Below are positions 7,466 through 15,839 of a stretch of 64,000 nt of DNA, piece by piece. The stretch spans positions 4,078,501 to 4,142,500 of the forward strand of contig NZ_CP099966.1 of the NCBI RefSeq assembly GCF_025403485.1, written 5' to 3'. The position numbers were made by a program, and so were the translations under genes. How positions within the stretch are numbered: position 1 is the first letter of the stretch; each line of letters starts with the position of its first letter. A model generated the notes under the pieces. The model was given only the letters and a program-made list of their open reading frames with translations. It did no database searches and had not been told where the DNA came from. This DNA comes from Chryseobacterium paludis. GTDB taxonomy: Bacteria > Bacteroidota > Bacteroidia > Flavobacteriales > Weeksellaceae.

Positions 7466-8671
7466 ATGAATAACGTTTACATCATAGATTATATCAGAAC
7501 TCCTATTTCAAAACTACAGGGAGGTTTATCAGAAGTTAGAGCCGATGATTTGGCAGCAGTGGTTATCAAAGAAATTATTGCCAGAAACCCTGAAGTTCCG
7601 GTAGAAGAAATTGAAGATGTTATTTTTGGATGTGCCAATCAGGCAGGAGAAGATAATCGTAACGTAGCAAGAATGGCTCTTTTATTAGCCGGGCTACCTT
7701 ATAAAATAGGTGGTGAAACCGTAAATAGACTTTGTGCTTCAGGTATGTCGGCTGTTGCCAATGCGTTCAGATCTATTGCTTCTGGTGAGGGAGAAATTTA
7801 TATCGCTGGCGGAGTAGAACATATGACCCGTTCACCGTATGTAATGTCAAAACCTAGTGCAGCTTTTGGAAGAGATAGCCAGATGTTTGATACCACTTTC
7901 GGATGGCGTTTTATCAACCCTAAAATGAAAGAACTATATGGTGTTGATGGAATGGGAGATACTGCTGAGAATCTTGCAGATATGCATAATATCAGTAGAG
8001 AGGATCAGGATAAATTTGCGCTTTGGTCTCAACAAAAAGCTACAAAAGCCCAGGAAAGTGGAAGATTGGCAGAAGAAATTGTAAAAGTGGAGATTCCACA
8101 AAGAAAAGGAGAGGCTAAGATTTTTGATAAGGATGAATTTATTAAACCAACTTCATCTATGGAAGGTTTGGGGAAACTTCGTCCCGCTTTTAGAAAGGAA
8201 GGAACTGTAACAGCTGGAAATGCTTCCGGAATGAATGATGGTGCTGCAGCACTTATTTTAGCAAGTGAAGAAGCGGTTCAGAAATATGGTTTAAAACCAA
8301 AAGCAAAGATCTTAGGATCAGCTGTAGCCGGTGTTGAGCCAAGAATCATGGGAATTGGTCCTGTAGAAGCTACACAAAAACTATTGAAGAGATTAAATCT
8401 TTCATTAGAAGACATAGACATCATTGAATTGAACGAAGCTTTTGCTGCACAAGCTTTAGCAGTAACAAGAAGCTTAGGATTAAAAGATGATGATATAAGA
8501 GTGAATCCAAATGGAGGCGCAATTGCCATTGGACATCCACTTGGTGTTTCAGGAGCAAGAATTATTGGTTCTGCAGCAATGGAACTTCAAAAGCAAGATA
8601 AAAAATATGCATTATGTACCCTTTGTATCGGTGTCGGTCAGGGATATGCAATGGTTATTGAAAAAATTTAG
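7466..8671 (+). CDS. paaJ: 3-oxoadipyl-CoA/3-oxo-5,6-dehydrosuberyl-CoA thiolase PaaJ
   Basis: Thiolase acting twice in the pathway, releasing acetyl-CoA from 3-oxo-5,6-dehydrosuberyl-CoA and splitting 3-oxoadipyl-CoA to succinyl-CoA and acetyl-CoA. The protein has 401 aa. The active site is complete: Cys90 in VNRLCASGMSAV, His357 in GGAIAIGHPLGVSGAR and Cys387 in CTLCIGVGQG. Close relatives are named PcaF, so the symbol follows the operon. It stands 68 bases after paaI. Confidence 0.93.
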   Translation: MNNVYIIDYIRTPISKLQGGLSEVRADDLAAVVIKEIIARNPEVPVEEIEDVIFGCANQAGEDNRNVARMALLLAGLPYKIGGETVNRLCASGMSAVANAFRSIASGEGEIYIAGGVEHMTRSPYVMSKPSAAFGRDSQMFDTTFGWRFINPKMKELYGVDGMGDTAENLADMHNISREDQDKFALWSQQKATKAQESGRLAEEIVKVEIPQRKGEAKIFDKDEFIKPTSSMEGLGKLRPAFRKEGTVTAGNASGMNDGAAALILASEEAVQKYGLKPKAKILGSAVAGVEPRIMGIGPVEATQKLLKRLNLSLEDIDIIELNEAFAAQALAVTRSLGLKDDDIRVNPNGGAIAIGHPLGVSGARIIGSAAMELQKQDKKYALCTLCIGVGQGYAMVIEKI

Positions 8672-8689
8672 CTTACTAATGTAACGATC

Positions 8690-8767
8690 TAACAATGTAT
8701 CAGTGTAACAATATTGATGTAATGTTGAAATGTTAATATTGTTCACTGGTAAACTGATACATTGTTA
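8690..8767. repeat. long inverted repeat between paaJ and paaY
   Basis: TAACAATGTATCAGT (8690-8704) and ACTGATACATTGTTA (8753-8767) are perfect 15-bp complements. The inner part continues imperfectly: GTGTAACAATATT (8704-8716) against AATATTGTTCAC (8735-8746). The whole is a 78-bp cruciform/hairpin without coding potential. No U-run follows, so a terminator is unlikely. MITE-like debris or an mRNA-stabilising hairpin are the main options. Confidence 0.65.
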
Positions 8768-8789
8768 AAATAAATTAATTAAAAATACG

Positions 8790-9383
8790 ATGAACATCTA
8801 TTCATATCATGGGATTCGTCCGGTAATCAAACCATCGGCGTATATTCATCCACAAGCTGTGATTATTGGTAATGTGGAAATTGGCGAAGAAGTTTATATA
8901 GGACCCAATGCTGTCATTCGTGGAGATTGGGGTAAGATTATTATAAAAGATGGAGCTAATGTTCAGGAAAACTGTACGTTACATGTATTCCCGAATATTG
9001 AAACTATTTTAGAGGAATCTGCTCATATTGGGCATGGCGCGATTATTCATTCCGGGCATATTGGTAAAAATTGCCTTGTTGGAATGAATGCCGTTGTAAT
9101 GGATAAAGCAGTGATTGGTGATGAGTGCATTATTGGTGCTTTAGCCTTTGTTCCTGCGAACTTTATATGTGGACCAAGAAAGTTGATTGTAGGAAGCCCT
9201 GCAAAGATAATACGTGATGTCTCTGATGATATGATCCGTTGGAAAACTGAGGGGACAAAATTATATCAGGAACTAGCCAGAGAAGGCAGGGAAGCTATTC
9301 TCCCTTGTGAACCTTTCTCTGAATTTGTAGAACAGACCCCAACCAAAATTGTTGATTACAGCATCTGGGCAGATATTAAATAA
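8790..9383 (+). CDS. paaY: phenylacetate-operon hexapeptide-repeat thioesterase PaaY
   Basis: Left-handed beta-helix protein of the gamma-carbonic-anhydrase-like/PaaY group, 197 aa. Family members in other bacteria have thioesterase activity that removes inhibitory CoA thioesters of this pathway. Hexapeptide turns are evident (IIGNVEIGEEVYIGPNAVIR, VQENCTLHVFPN, HIGHGAIIHSGHIGKNCLVG). The His residues in LHVF, AHIGHG and HSGH are the likely zinc ligands. The C-terminal tail IRWKTEGTKLYQELA is PaaY-like. Confidence 0.9.
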   Translation: MNIYSYHGIRPVIKPSAYIHPQAVIIGNVEIGEEVYIGPNAVIRGDWGKIIIKDGANVQENCTLHVFPNIETILEESAHIGHGAIIHSGHIGKNCLVGMNAVVMDKAVIGDECIIGALAFVPANFICGPRKLIVGSPAKIIRDVSDDMIRWKTEGTKLYQELAREGREAILPCEPFSEFVEQTPTKIVDYSIWADIK

Positions 9384-9385
9384 TT

Positions 9386-10213
9386 ATGATTAAAAAAATT
9401 TTTACCCTGTGTAGTATTTTGTTTGCATTTCATTTTGTGGTTTTAGCACAGAATGAAACTGTAAAACCACTTACTATCGGAGAAATTAGGACGGTAAAAT
9501 CTAAAATATTAAACGAAGAAAGGATTTTAAATATTTACCTTCCTCAGGGTTTTGATAAAACAAAATCGTATCCGGTTATTTATTTGCTGGATGGTAGTAT
9601 GAATGAAGATTTTATTCACGTTTCAGGATTAGTACAGTTTTTTAATCAGATGTATGCTATGCCCGAAACTGTTGTTGTGGGAATTGCAAATGTGGACCGA
9701 AAGAGAGATTTTACATTTCATACCGATTTAAAAGATTTACAAAAAGATTATCCTACAACTGGACATTCTGATAAGTTCATTAGTTTTCTTGAAAAAGAAT
9801 TAAAACCCTATATAGAAACGCAGTTTAAAACAACTGATACATATTTGTTTGGGCAATCTCTTGGAGGACTTTTGGCAACTGAAATTCTTTTGAAAAAACC
9901 TGAAATGTTCAATAATTACTTTATCATCAGTCCAAGTTTATGGTGGGATGACGAAAGTCTTTTAAAACAGGCAAAAGAATTACTTGGCAAATCGTCAGAT
10001 ACAAGGAAGTTCGTTTATATTTCTGTGGGAAAAGGTGAACATCCGGTTATGGTAAAAGATGCGGAGTCTATTTATGATATTCTTAAAAGCTCTGGTAAGA
10101 AAAACTGGACCGTAGAATATAAAATGATGGAAGGAGATAATCATGCGACGATTTTGCATCGAAGCTTGTATGAGGGATTAGTAAAATTATTTCCATATAA
10201 AGAAACTAAATAA
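9386..10213 (+). CDS. secreted alpha/beta-hydrolase esterase (esterase D/Fes-like)
   Basis: A 275-aa protein with a Sec signal (MIKKIFTLCSILFAFHFVVLAQ), so probably periplasmic or exported. It belongs to the putative-esterase (PF00756) alpha/beta-hydrolase group: SYPVIYLLDGSMNEDF forms an early strand, the nucleophile elbow is GQSLGG (Ser near residue 158), an Asp/Glu lies in SVGKGEHPVM and the likely catalytic His is in EGDNHATILHRS. It begins two bases after paaY. The substrate is unknown; release of phenyl-acid esters is a speculative reason for its place in the paa cluster. Confidence 0.8.
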   Translation: MIKKIFTLCSILFAFHFVVLAQNETVKPLTIGEIRTVKSKILNEERILNIYLPQGFDKTKSYPVIYLLDGSMNEDFIHVSGLVQFFNQMYAMPETVVVGIANVDRKRDFTFHTDLKDLQKDYPTTGHSDKFISFLEKELKPYIETQFKTTDTYLFGQSLGGLLATEILLKKPEMFNNYFIISPSLWWDDESLLKQAKELLGKSSDTRKFVYISVGKGEHPVMVKDAESIYDILKSSGKKNWTVEYKMMEGDNHATILHRSLYEGLVKLFPYKETK

Positions 10214-10277
10214 ATATTTTCAGCTCAATAAGAAATATTGAGGTAAATGACCACTAACATTAACTCTTGTTTTTATC

Positions 10278-11123
10278 ATGAAAAAACTCCTATTAATCCT
10301 AAGCTTGTTTTTGAGTTTTATTTTAAATGCTCAAAATTCTATACCGTTTACACTGAATGAGTATGGACATATTATGATTAAAGTGAAGGTGGATAATGTA
10401 GAAGGTAATTTTATTTTTGATACGGGAGCTGGCCTCAATGTTTATTTTGAGAAATTTGCGAAGAAGCTTTCAAAAAAAGAATCTTACAATTTTTTTGTAG
10501 GACACAGAGCGACCGGAGAAGCTATAGATTGTCCGCTTTATCGGTCTGAAAATCTTGTAATAGGGAAAAATAATTTCAAAGATCAGACTTATAGTACTTT
10601 TGATGTAGATTTTCCCAATATAGATGGCTTGATCTCTCTTCATACATTTCAGAATTTACCAGTGACCATTGATTATGAAAAAAGCGAATTGGTCTTTGGA
10701 GATATAAAAAATTCAGACAAGAAAAAATTTATTGATATACAGATAGCCGATGAGGCAGGTAAAGCAATTGATATTTTTACGAATGTAAAAGTAAATAATA
10801 AAATCACTATTCAGGTCTCTCTGGATTCTGGATCAGGAAAGGGAGCTTATGGTTTTAGTTCACGCTTTTTAGATGTCTTGGGATTAAATAAAGCTGATTT
10901 TAAAACCATAGAGGCAAAGAGTGATTTTAATAATGAAAAATCTAATAAAGTATATAATGGAAGTGTTGCAGAAATTGCGACCGTAAATGGGCTGGCTAAA
11001 GTTGAGAATCCTAAAGCTCGTTTTGTGGATGGGCTCATATACGAAGGTATAACAGGTATTGACTGGATTGGAAAAAAGATTACAATCAGTATTCCGGATA
11101 AGAAAATATACATTATAAAATAA
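10278..11123 (+). CDS. secreted retropepsin-like aspartic protease
   Basis: A 281-aa protein with signal peptide MKKLLLILSLFLSFILNAQ. It carries two aspartyl-protease-like motifs, FIFDTGAGLNVYF (residues about 45-57) and VSLDSGSGKGAYGF (about 179-192), which would supply the two catalytic Asp in a single chain. Similar Bacteroidota proteins usually add a C-terminal PDZ domain; none is visible here. It lies between the esterase and paaZ on the same strand with a 64-base gap upstream. A role in phenylacetate use is not evident. Confidence 0.72.
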   Translation: MKKLLLILSLFLSFILNAQNSIPFTLNEYGHIMIKVKVDNVEGNFIFDTGAGLNVYFEKFAKKLSKKESYNFFVGHRATGEAIDCPLYRSENLVIGKNNFKDQTYSTFDVDFPNIDGLISLHTFQNLPVTIDYEKSELVFGDIKNSDKKKFIDIQIADEAGKAIDIFTNVKVNNKITIQVSLDSGSGKGAYGFSSRFLDVLGLNKADFKTIEAKSDFNNEKSNKVYNGSVAEIATVNGLAKVENPKARFVDGLIYEGITGIDWIGKKITISIPDKKIYIIK

Positions 11124-11165
11124 ATAAGACAAAATCTATATTTACAGTAAACTCTGTTTTAAATT

Positions 11166-13661
11166 ATGGAAAAATTAAAGAATTATATCTACGGAGAATG
11201 GGTAGAAGGTACCGGAGGCGGTATTCCTTTGTATAATGCTGTTACTGGTGAACAAGTTGCTGTTTCAGATACAGAAGGACTTAATTTTGAACAAGCTCTT
11301 GATTTCGGAAGAACGATAGGCTACAAAAACTTATCCTCCATGACTTTCTATGATAGAGGGGAAATGCTAAAAAAAGTAGCATTATACCTATTAGAAAGGA
11401 AGAAGAAATATTACGAATTATCTTACAAAACAGGAGCAACACATATCGATTCATGGGTAGATATAGAGGGAGGTTTTGGTACTTTCTTTACCTATTCAGG
11501 ATTAGCGAAAAGAATGCTTCCTAATACCCCATTTTGGGTAGATGGAGATACACAGAAAATCTCTACTAACGGAACTCATTTAGGAACCCATATTTTAACA
11601 CCTAGTGAAGGAGTCTCTGTGCAGATCAATGCTTACAACTTTCCGGTTTGGGGAATGCTGGAGAAATTATCAACTTCTTTATTGGCGGGAGTTCCATCTA
11701 TTGTGAAGCCTTCACCTTTTGGTTCTTATTTGACGAATGCTGTATTTCAGGATATGATCGAAAGTGGTGTACTTCCTGAAGGTGCTGTACAATTGGTTTG
11801 TGGGGAACCTGGAAATATTCTGGATTATGTTCAGGATGGGGATTCCGTATTATTTACAGGATCTGCCAATACGGGGAGAAAATTAAAATCCTTATCATCT
11901 GTTGCTGGAAATGCAGTACGTTTCAATATGGAGGCCGATTCTCTAAATTGCTCGATTCTTGGATTGGATGCAAAACCTGGAACTCCGGAATTTGATTTAT
12001 TTATCAAAGAAGTTCGAAATGAGATGACAACCAAAGCCGGACAGAAATGTACCGCAATCAGAAGAATTATTGTTCCTGAGAATTTAATAGGTGATGTTCA
12101 GAATGCATTGTCTAAAGCTTTGGATCAGACAAAAATAGGAAACCCTTTAAGCAGGGAAACAAAAATGGGATCTTTAGTTGGAAAACAACAATATGATGAG
12201 GTTTTAAGAAAAATAAATATTTTAAAAACTGAAACCGAACTGGTATACGATGGGAAGCATGAGCTTGTAGATGCTGATTATGAAAAAGGTTCATTTATGA
12301 GTCCTAAGTTATTCTTAAATGATAAACCTTTCGAAAAGAATATCTCTCATGATGTAGAAGCCTTTGGACCTGTTTCTACATTAATGCCTTACAAAGATGC
12401 AGAAGAAGCTGCGGCATTGGCAAAAAGAGGAAAAGGAAGTTTGGTGGGGTCTATTATTTCTAATGATGATCAGTTTGTTGCTGAAACTTCTTGGAAAATG
12501 GCTTCTCAGCATGGAAGAATTTATGTGCTGAACAGAGATAATGCTAAAGAAAGTACAGGTCACGGTTCACCACTTCCAACTTTGATGCACGGAGGTCCTG
12601 GTAGAGCTGGAGGTGGAGAGGAAATGGGTGGCTTAAGTGGTCTTCATTTCTTCCTTCAAAAAACAGCTATTCAGGGATCACCTGATATCCTGACAGCTAT
12701 TACTAAAGTATATCAGCAGGGAGCAGAGAAGAAAATGGCGGATAAGCATCCGTTTCAGAAATATTTTGAAGATGTTGAGGTTGGAGATTCACTGGAAACA
12801 GCAGGTCGGACAGTTACCGATGCAGATATCGTTAATTTCTCTAATGTTTCATGGGATCACTTCTATGCACATACCGATGCAACAAGTCTTACAGGAACGA
12901 TCTTTGATAAAACCGTAGCCCATGGATATTTCATTCTTTCTGCAGCAGCAGGATTATTTGTTTCAGGTAAGAAAGGACCGGTAATCGCAAATTATGGATT
13001 GGAAAACTGTTCTTTCTTTAAGCCTGTTTATGCTGGAGATACTATTACGGTTTATTTAACAGCGAAAGAAAAAATCAATAGAGGGGTAAAAGGAAGAAAC
13101 ATCCCTTCAGGGGTTGTAAAATGGTTGGTCGAGGTAATCAATCAAAGGGATGAGGTGGTTTGTGTGGCTACAATTTTAACATTGGTTGCAAAAAAATCTC
13201 CTTTTATCGATTTAAACCTGAAGAATATTCAAAAAATCTTAAATGGTTTAACTGAAAATACCCAATCAAATTGGGGGAAAATGTCTCCACAACAGATGAT
13301 TGAACATCTTGAACATGCAGTTTTGGTAAGTTTAGGCGAACCAGAAGCTGAAAAATGTTTCACACCAGAGGAGCAATTGGAAAAATGGCAGGATTCTTTA
13401 TACAATCACAGAAAAATGCCGAAAGATTTTCCAGCACCTTTCCTGGCTGAAGATGAGACTTTGTTAGATTTACGTCATAAAAATCTTGAAATTGCTAAGC
13501 AGTCTTTCATGGATAACTTGAAAAGATTCTCAATTTACTACAAAGAAAATCCACAGGCAGAACATGCTAATTTTGTGTTTGGGAAGCTTAATAAAGAAAT
13601 GTGGGAACTGATGCATAAAAAACATTTTACACATCACTTTGAACAGTTTGGATTAATTTAA
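11166..13661 (+). CDS. paaZ: bifunctional PaaZ (aldehyde dehydrogenase / oxepin-CoA hydrolase) with C-terminal DinB-like domain
   Basis: Ring-opening enzyme: a MaoC-type domain hydrolyses oxepin-CoA and an aldehyde dehydrogenase oxidises the semialdehyde. Residues 1-520 are the ALDH, with general base Glu256 (FNMEADSLN) and nucleophile Cys295 (AGQKCTAIRR). Residues about 528-677 are the hot-dog hydratase (VSWDHFYAHTD at 561-571). E. coli PaaZ is about 680 aa; this protein has 831 aa. Residues about 686-831 resemble DUF1569/DinB: MSPQQMIEHLEH near 707-718 and GKLNKEMWELMHKKHFTHH (806-824), with possible metal-binding His. No stop separates the parts. A terminator follows at 13686. Confidence 0.93.
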   Translation: MEKLKNYIYGEWVEGTGGGIPLYNAVTGEQVAVSDTEGLNFEQALDFGRTIGYKNLSSMTFYDRGEMLKKVALYLLERKKKYYELSYKTGATHIDSWVDIEGGFGTFFTYSGLAKRMLPNTPFWVDGDTQKISTNGTHLGTHILTPSEGVSVQINAYNFPVWGMLEKLSTSLLAGVPSIVKPSPFGSYLTNAVFQDMIESGVLPEGAVQLVCGEPGNILDYVQDGDSVLFTGSANTGRKLKSLSSVAGNAVRFNMEADSLNCSILGLDAKPGTPEFDLFIKEVRNEMTTKAGQKCTAIRRIIVPENLIGDVQNALSKALDQTKIGNPLSRETKMGSLVGKQQYDEVLRKINILKTETELVYDGKHELVDADYEKGSFMSPKLFLNDKPFEKNISHDVEAFGPVSTLMPYKDAEEAAALAKRGKGSLVGSIISNDDQFVAETSWKMASQHGRIYVLNRDNAKESTGHGSPLPTLMHGGPGRAGGGEEMGGLSGLHFFLQKTAIQGSPDILTAITKVYQQGAEKKMADKHPFQKYFEDVEVGDSLETAGRTVTDADIVNFSNVSWDHFYAHTDATSLTGTIFDKTVAHGYFILSAAAGLFVSGKKGPVIANYGLENCSFFKPVYAGDTITVYLTAKEKINRGVKGRNIPSGVVKWLVEVINQRDEVVCVATILTLVAKKSPFIDLNLKNIQKILNGLTENTQSNWGKMSPQQMIEHLEHAVLVSLGEPEAEKCFTPEEQLEKWQDSLYNHRKMPKDFPAPFLAEDETLLDLRHKNLEIAKQSFMDNLKRFSIYYKENPQAEHANFVFGKLNKEMWELMHKKHFTHHFEQFGLI

Positions 13662-13685
13662 TTCAAAATAAATAATGATATTTGA

Positions 13686-13710
13686 GGGAGCTTTATTGGC
13701 TCCCTTTTTT
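13686..13710 (+). terminator. intrinsic terminator after paaZ
   Basis: GGGAGC (13686-13691), loop TTTATTG, GCTCCC (13699-13704), then six T. It closes the paa operon. It also shows that the ATG at 13675 cannot be the sensible start of the next gene. Confidence 0.9.
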
Positions 13711-13725
13711 AATCAACAAAATACT

Positions 13726-14262
13726 ATGGAATTAAAATTTTTTAAGGATTTCGATTTTACCGATTTTTGGGATAATGATGACTATTCCATAAAAGAATAT
13801 ATAGAAATTTTTCCTAATGATGAATTAATTACATCTATTGAGCAAGACTTAGGATATAGATTACCAGACTCTTACATCGAGCTCATGAAATTTCAAAATG
13901 GAGGAATGCCAAAAAAGAACTGCTTTCCGACTTCCGAAAGCACTTCCTGGGCTGAGGATCACGTTGCAATTACTGGAATTATGGGAATAGGAAGAAATAA
14001 ACAGTATTCTATTTGTGGAGCGTTGGGAAGCCAATTTATGATTGCCGAATGGGAGTATCCTGATGATGGGGTTTATATTTGTGATTGTCCTTCCGCTGGA
14101 CATGATATGATTCTACTGGATTATTCAAAATGTGGTAAAAAGGGCGAGCCGGAAGTGGTGCATGTAGATCAGGAAAATGATTACAAAAAAACATTTCTTG
14201 CAAAAGATTTTGAAACTTTCATTAAAGGCCTAAAAGATGAAGAAGAATTTGATTACAATTAA
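13726..14262 (+). CDS. SMI1/KNR4 (SUKH) family protein
   Basis: A 178-aa soluble protein. The SUKH signature is seen in LITSIEQDLGYRLPDSYIEL followed by MKFQNGG, and later IMGIGRNKQYSI and YICDCPSAGHDMILLDYS. The family includes many immunity proteins against polymorphic toxins and some housekeeping members. The start at 13726 is chosen because the longer frame from 13675 runs through the paaZ terminator. It is followed by a DUF4241 gene, another family often found as an immunity protein. No toxin gene is in view, so function is open. Confidence 0.82.
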   Translation: MELKFFKDFDFTDFWDNDDYSIKEYIEIFPNDELITSIEQDLGYRLPDSYIELMKFQNGGMPKKNCFPTSESTSWAEDHVAITGIMGIGRNKQYSICGALGSQFMIAEWEYPDDGVYICDCPSAGHDMILLDYSKCGKKGEPEVVHVDQENDYKKTFLAKDFETFIKGLKDEEEFDYN

Positions 14263-14304
14263 ATAAGGCTGTAATTTTAAGACTTAATTCAAAATATAAA
14301 AATA

Positions 14305-15042
14305 ATGAATGAAAGCTGGATGCAAAAGTGGGATGAGGTAAAAGACAGTCTTGTTTGTCCCACAGATTTGGAAACCTATTTTACTTCTGGTGAGATTTTA
14401 GGCCAGGAAATGGAAGTGATGAATATTGGGGATGTTTCTCTTCCTTCTGGAAAAGTTATTGTAAGAGATCCTTTAGTTTATCTTAACGCTGGGGAAAAAC
14501 CTTATTTTATTGAAGTTCCGAAAGGAAATTTTCCAGTGCAGATAGCGGTAGTGAAATCTGAAGAATGGGGCGATCGATATGCAGTTGCGAAAGTAGGTTT
14601 TACAGATAATAATCCGGTAATTTACCGGGAAGCTTTAATTGGACATGAAGAATTAGAAGGAGTAGGGGAAGGAGAGTATTTCGGGTTTTCTGTAGATGCG
14701 GGACTTGCCTGTATTACGGATGCAGAAGTGATTCCATACTTTGATAAGTTCCTTACAGAAATTAATGTGGAGAATATCTACGACGATTACTTTGCAGGAA
14801 TTTTTGCACAAAGTTTCAAGGATAATCCCAAAAATCAAAGAGATCTGGGAGATTGGATAAACTGGACGATTCCTAATACCAGCTATCAAATACCAATGTT
14901 TGCAAGTGGATTTGGTGATGGAGCTTATCCTGTTTATTTTGCCTATGATGCTAATGATCAGATCTGTGGATTGTATATTCAGTTTATTGATATTGAATTA
15001 GCTCTTTCTGATGATGGTGAGGAAGAAGATGAAGAATTATAA
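14305..15042 (+). CDS. DUF4241 domain protein
   Basis: A 245-aa acidic cytosolic protein. DUF4241 features are present: GDVSLPSGKVIVRDPLVYL near residues 42-60, FIEVPKGNFPVQIAV, a GFSVDAGLACITD segment, and the glycine-rich ASGFGDGAYPVYFAYD near the C-terminus. The extreme C-terminus is a run of Asp/Glu. DUF4241 proteins often occur in polymorphic-toxin immunity arrays. The stop overlaps the next start by one base (TAATG). Confidence 0.75.
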   Translation: MNESWMQKWDEVKDSLVCPTDLETYFTSGEILGQEMEVMNIGDVSLPSGKVIVRDPLVYLNAGEKPYFIEVPKGNFPVQIAVVKSEEWGDRYAVAKVGFTDNNPVIYREALIGHEELEGVGEGEYFGFSVDAGLACITDAEVIPYFDKFLTEINVENIYDDYFAGIFAQSFKDNPKNQRDLGDWINWTIPNTSYQIPMFASGFGDGAYPVYFAYDANDQICGLYIQFIDIELALSDDGEEEDEEL

Positions 15043-15743
15043 TGGAAGATCATACTTTTGCAGATAAAGTAGTTGAGTTCAACAAGAATCTTCATTATAA
15101 TGGAGCGCTACCTGATCGTTTTCAGGTATTGAACCCATATTTTGATAATCCTGAAACAATGGATGTTATGCAGCAGTTTTATCATAAATATTATGATGAT
15201 TCCATTCAAAGGAAATTTATGATAGGAATTAATCCTAGCCGTCATGGAGCGGGAGTAACCGGAGTTCCATTTACAGATACAAAACGATTGGAAAGTATTT
15301 GTGGAATATCAATGAAATCAGCTCATACTCATGAAGTATCTTCAGTATTTATGTATGATATGATTGAGCAGTATGGTGGTGCCGGGAAGTTTTATAAAGA
15401 TTATTATATCAATTCTCCTTTTCCTTTGGCAATCGTAAGAAGATCAAAAAGTGGATGGCTAAATGCCAATTACTATGATGATAAAGAACTTTTTGAAGAT
15501 GTAAAAGACTTTATGATCAATACTTTGAAAAAACATATCAGTTTAAATATTGATACTTCAGAAGTTTTTATCCTTGGGAAAAAGAATGCAGATTTTATTT
15601 CAAAACTTAATAAAGAAGCTCAACTCTTTGATAAAATGACGGTTCTGGAACATCCCAGATATATACAGCAGTATAGACTGAAAGAAAAACAAATATATAT
15701 TGATAAATATATCTTAGCATTAAAAAATAAATCCCTTGAATAG
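15042..15743 (+). CDS. SMUG2-type uracil-DNA glycosylase family protein
   Basis: A 233-aa protein of the uracil-DNA glycosylase fold, closest to the SMUG2 (DUF4918) group. The motif A region is GINPSRHGAGVTGVPFTD (about residues 63-80), comparable to SMUG1 NPGPFGMAQTGVPFG. The second conserved loop, usually HPSPxN, is here EHPRYIQQY near the C-terminus. It probably removes damaged bases such as uracil; the exact substrate is unknown. It is coupled to the DUF4241 gene, and its stop codon lies in the loop of the terminator that follows. Confidence 0.78.
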   Translation: MEDHTFADKVVEFNKNLHYNGALPDRFQVLNPYFDNPETMDVMQQFYHKYYDDSIQRKFMIGINPSRHGAGVTGVPFTDTKRLESICGISMKSAHTHEVSSVFMYDMIEQYGGAGKFYKDYYINSPFPLAIVRRSKSGWLNANYYDDKELFEDVKDFMINTLKKHISLNIDTSEVFILGKKNADFISKLNKEAQLFDKMTVLEHPRYIQQYRLKEKQIYIDKYILALKNKSLE

Positions 15744-15755
15744 TTCAAGGGATTT
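15729..15755. terminator. bidirectional terminator containing the stop codon of the glycosylase gene
   Basis: AAATCCCTTGAA (15729-15740) and TTCAAGGGATTT (15744-15755) are perfect 12-bp complements. The three loop bases are the TAG stop (15741-15743). A/T runs on both sides allow use from both strands. It lies between convergent genes. Confidence 0.85.
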
Positions 15756-15839
15756 ATCATTTGTGAATTAGAATCTTCTTTACGGTACAATGATAGCTTA
15801 TGAAAAGTTTTCATGGTTATTAGTTTCTATTTCTGTAAG

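Noticed and set aside
13675..13725. N-terminal extension of the SMI1/KNR4 gene from the ATG at 13675
   Set aside because: The segment contains the complete paaZ terminator; the conserved domain begins after the ATG at 13726.
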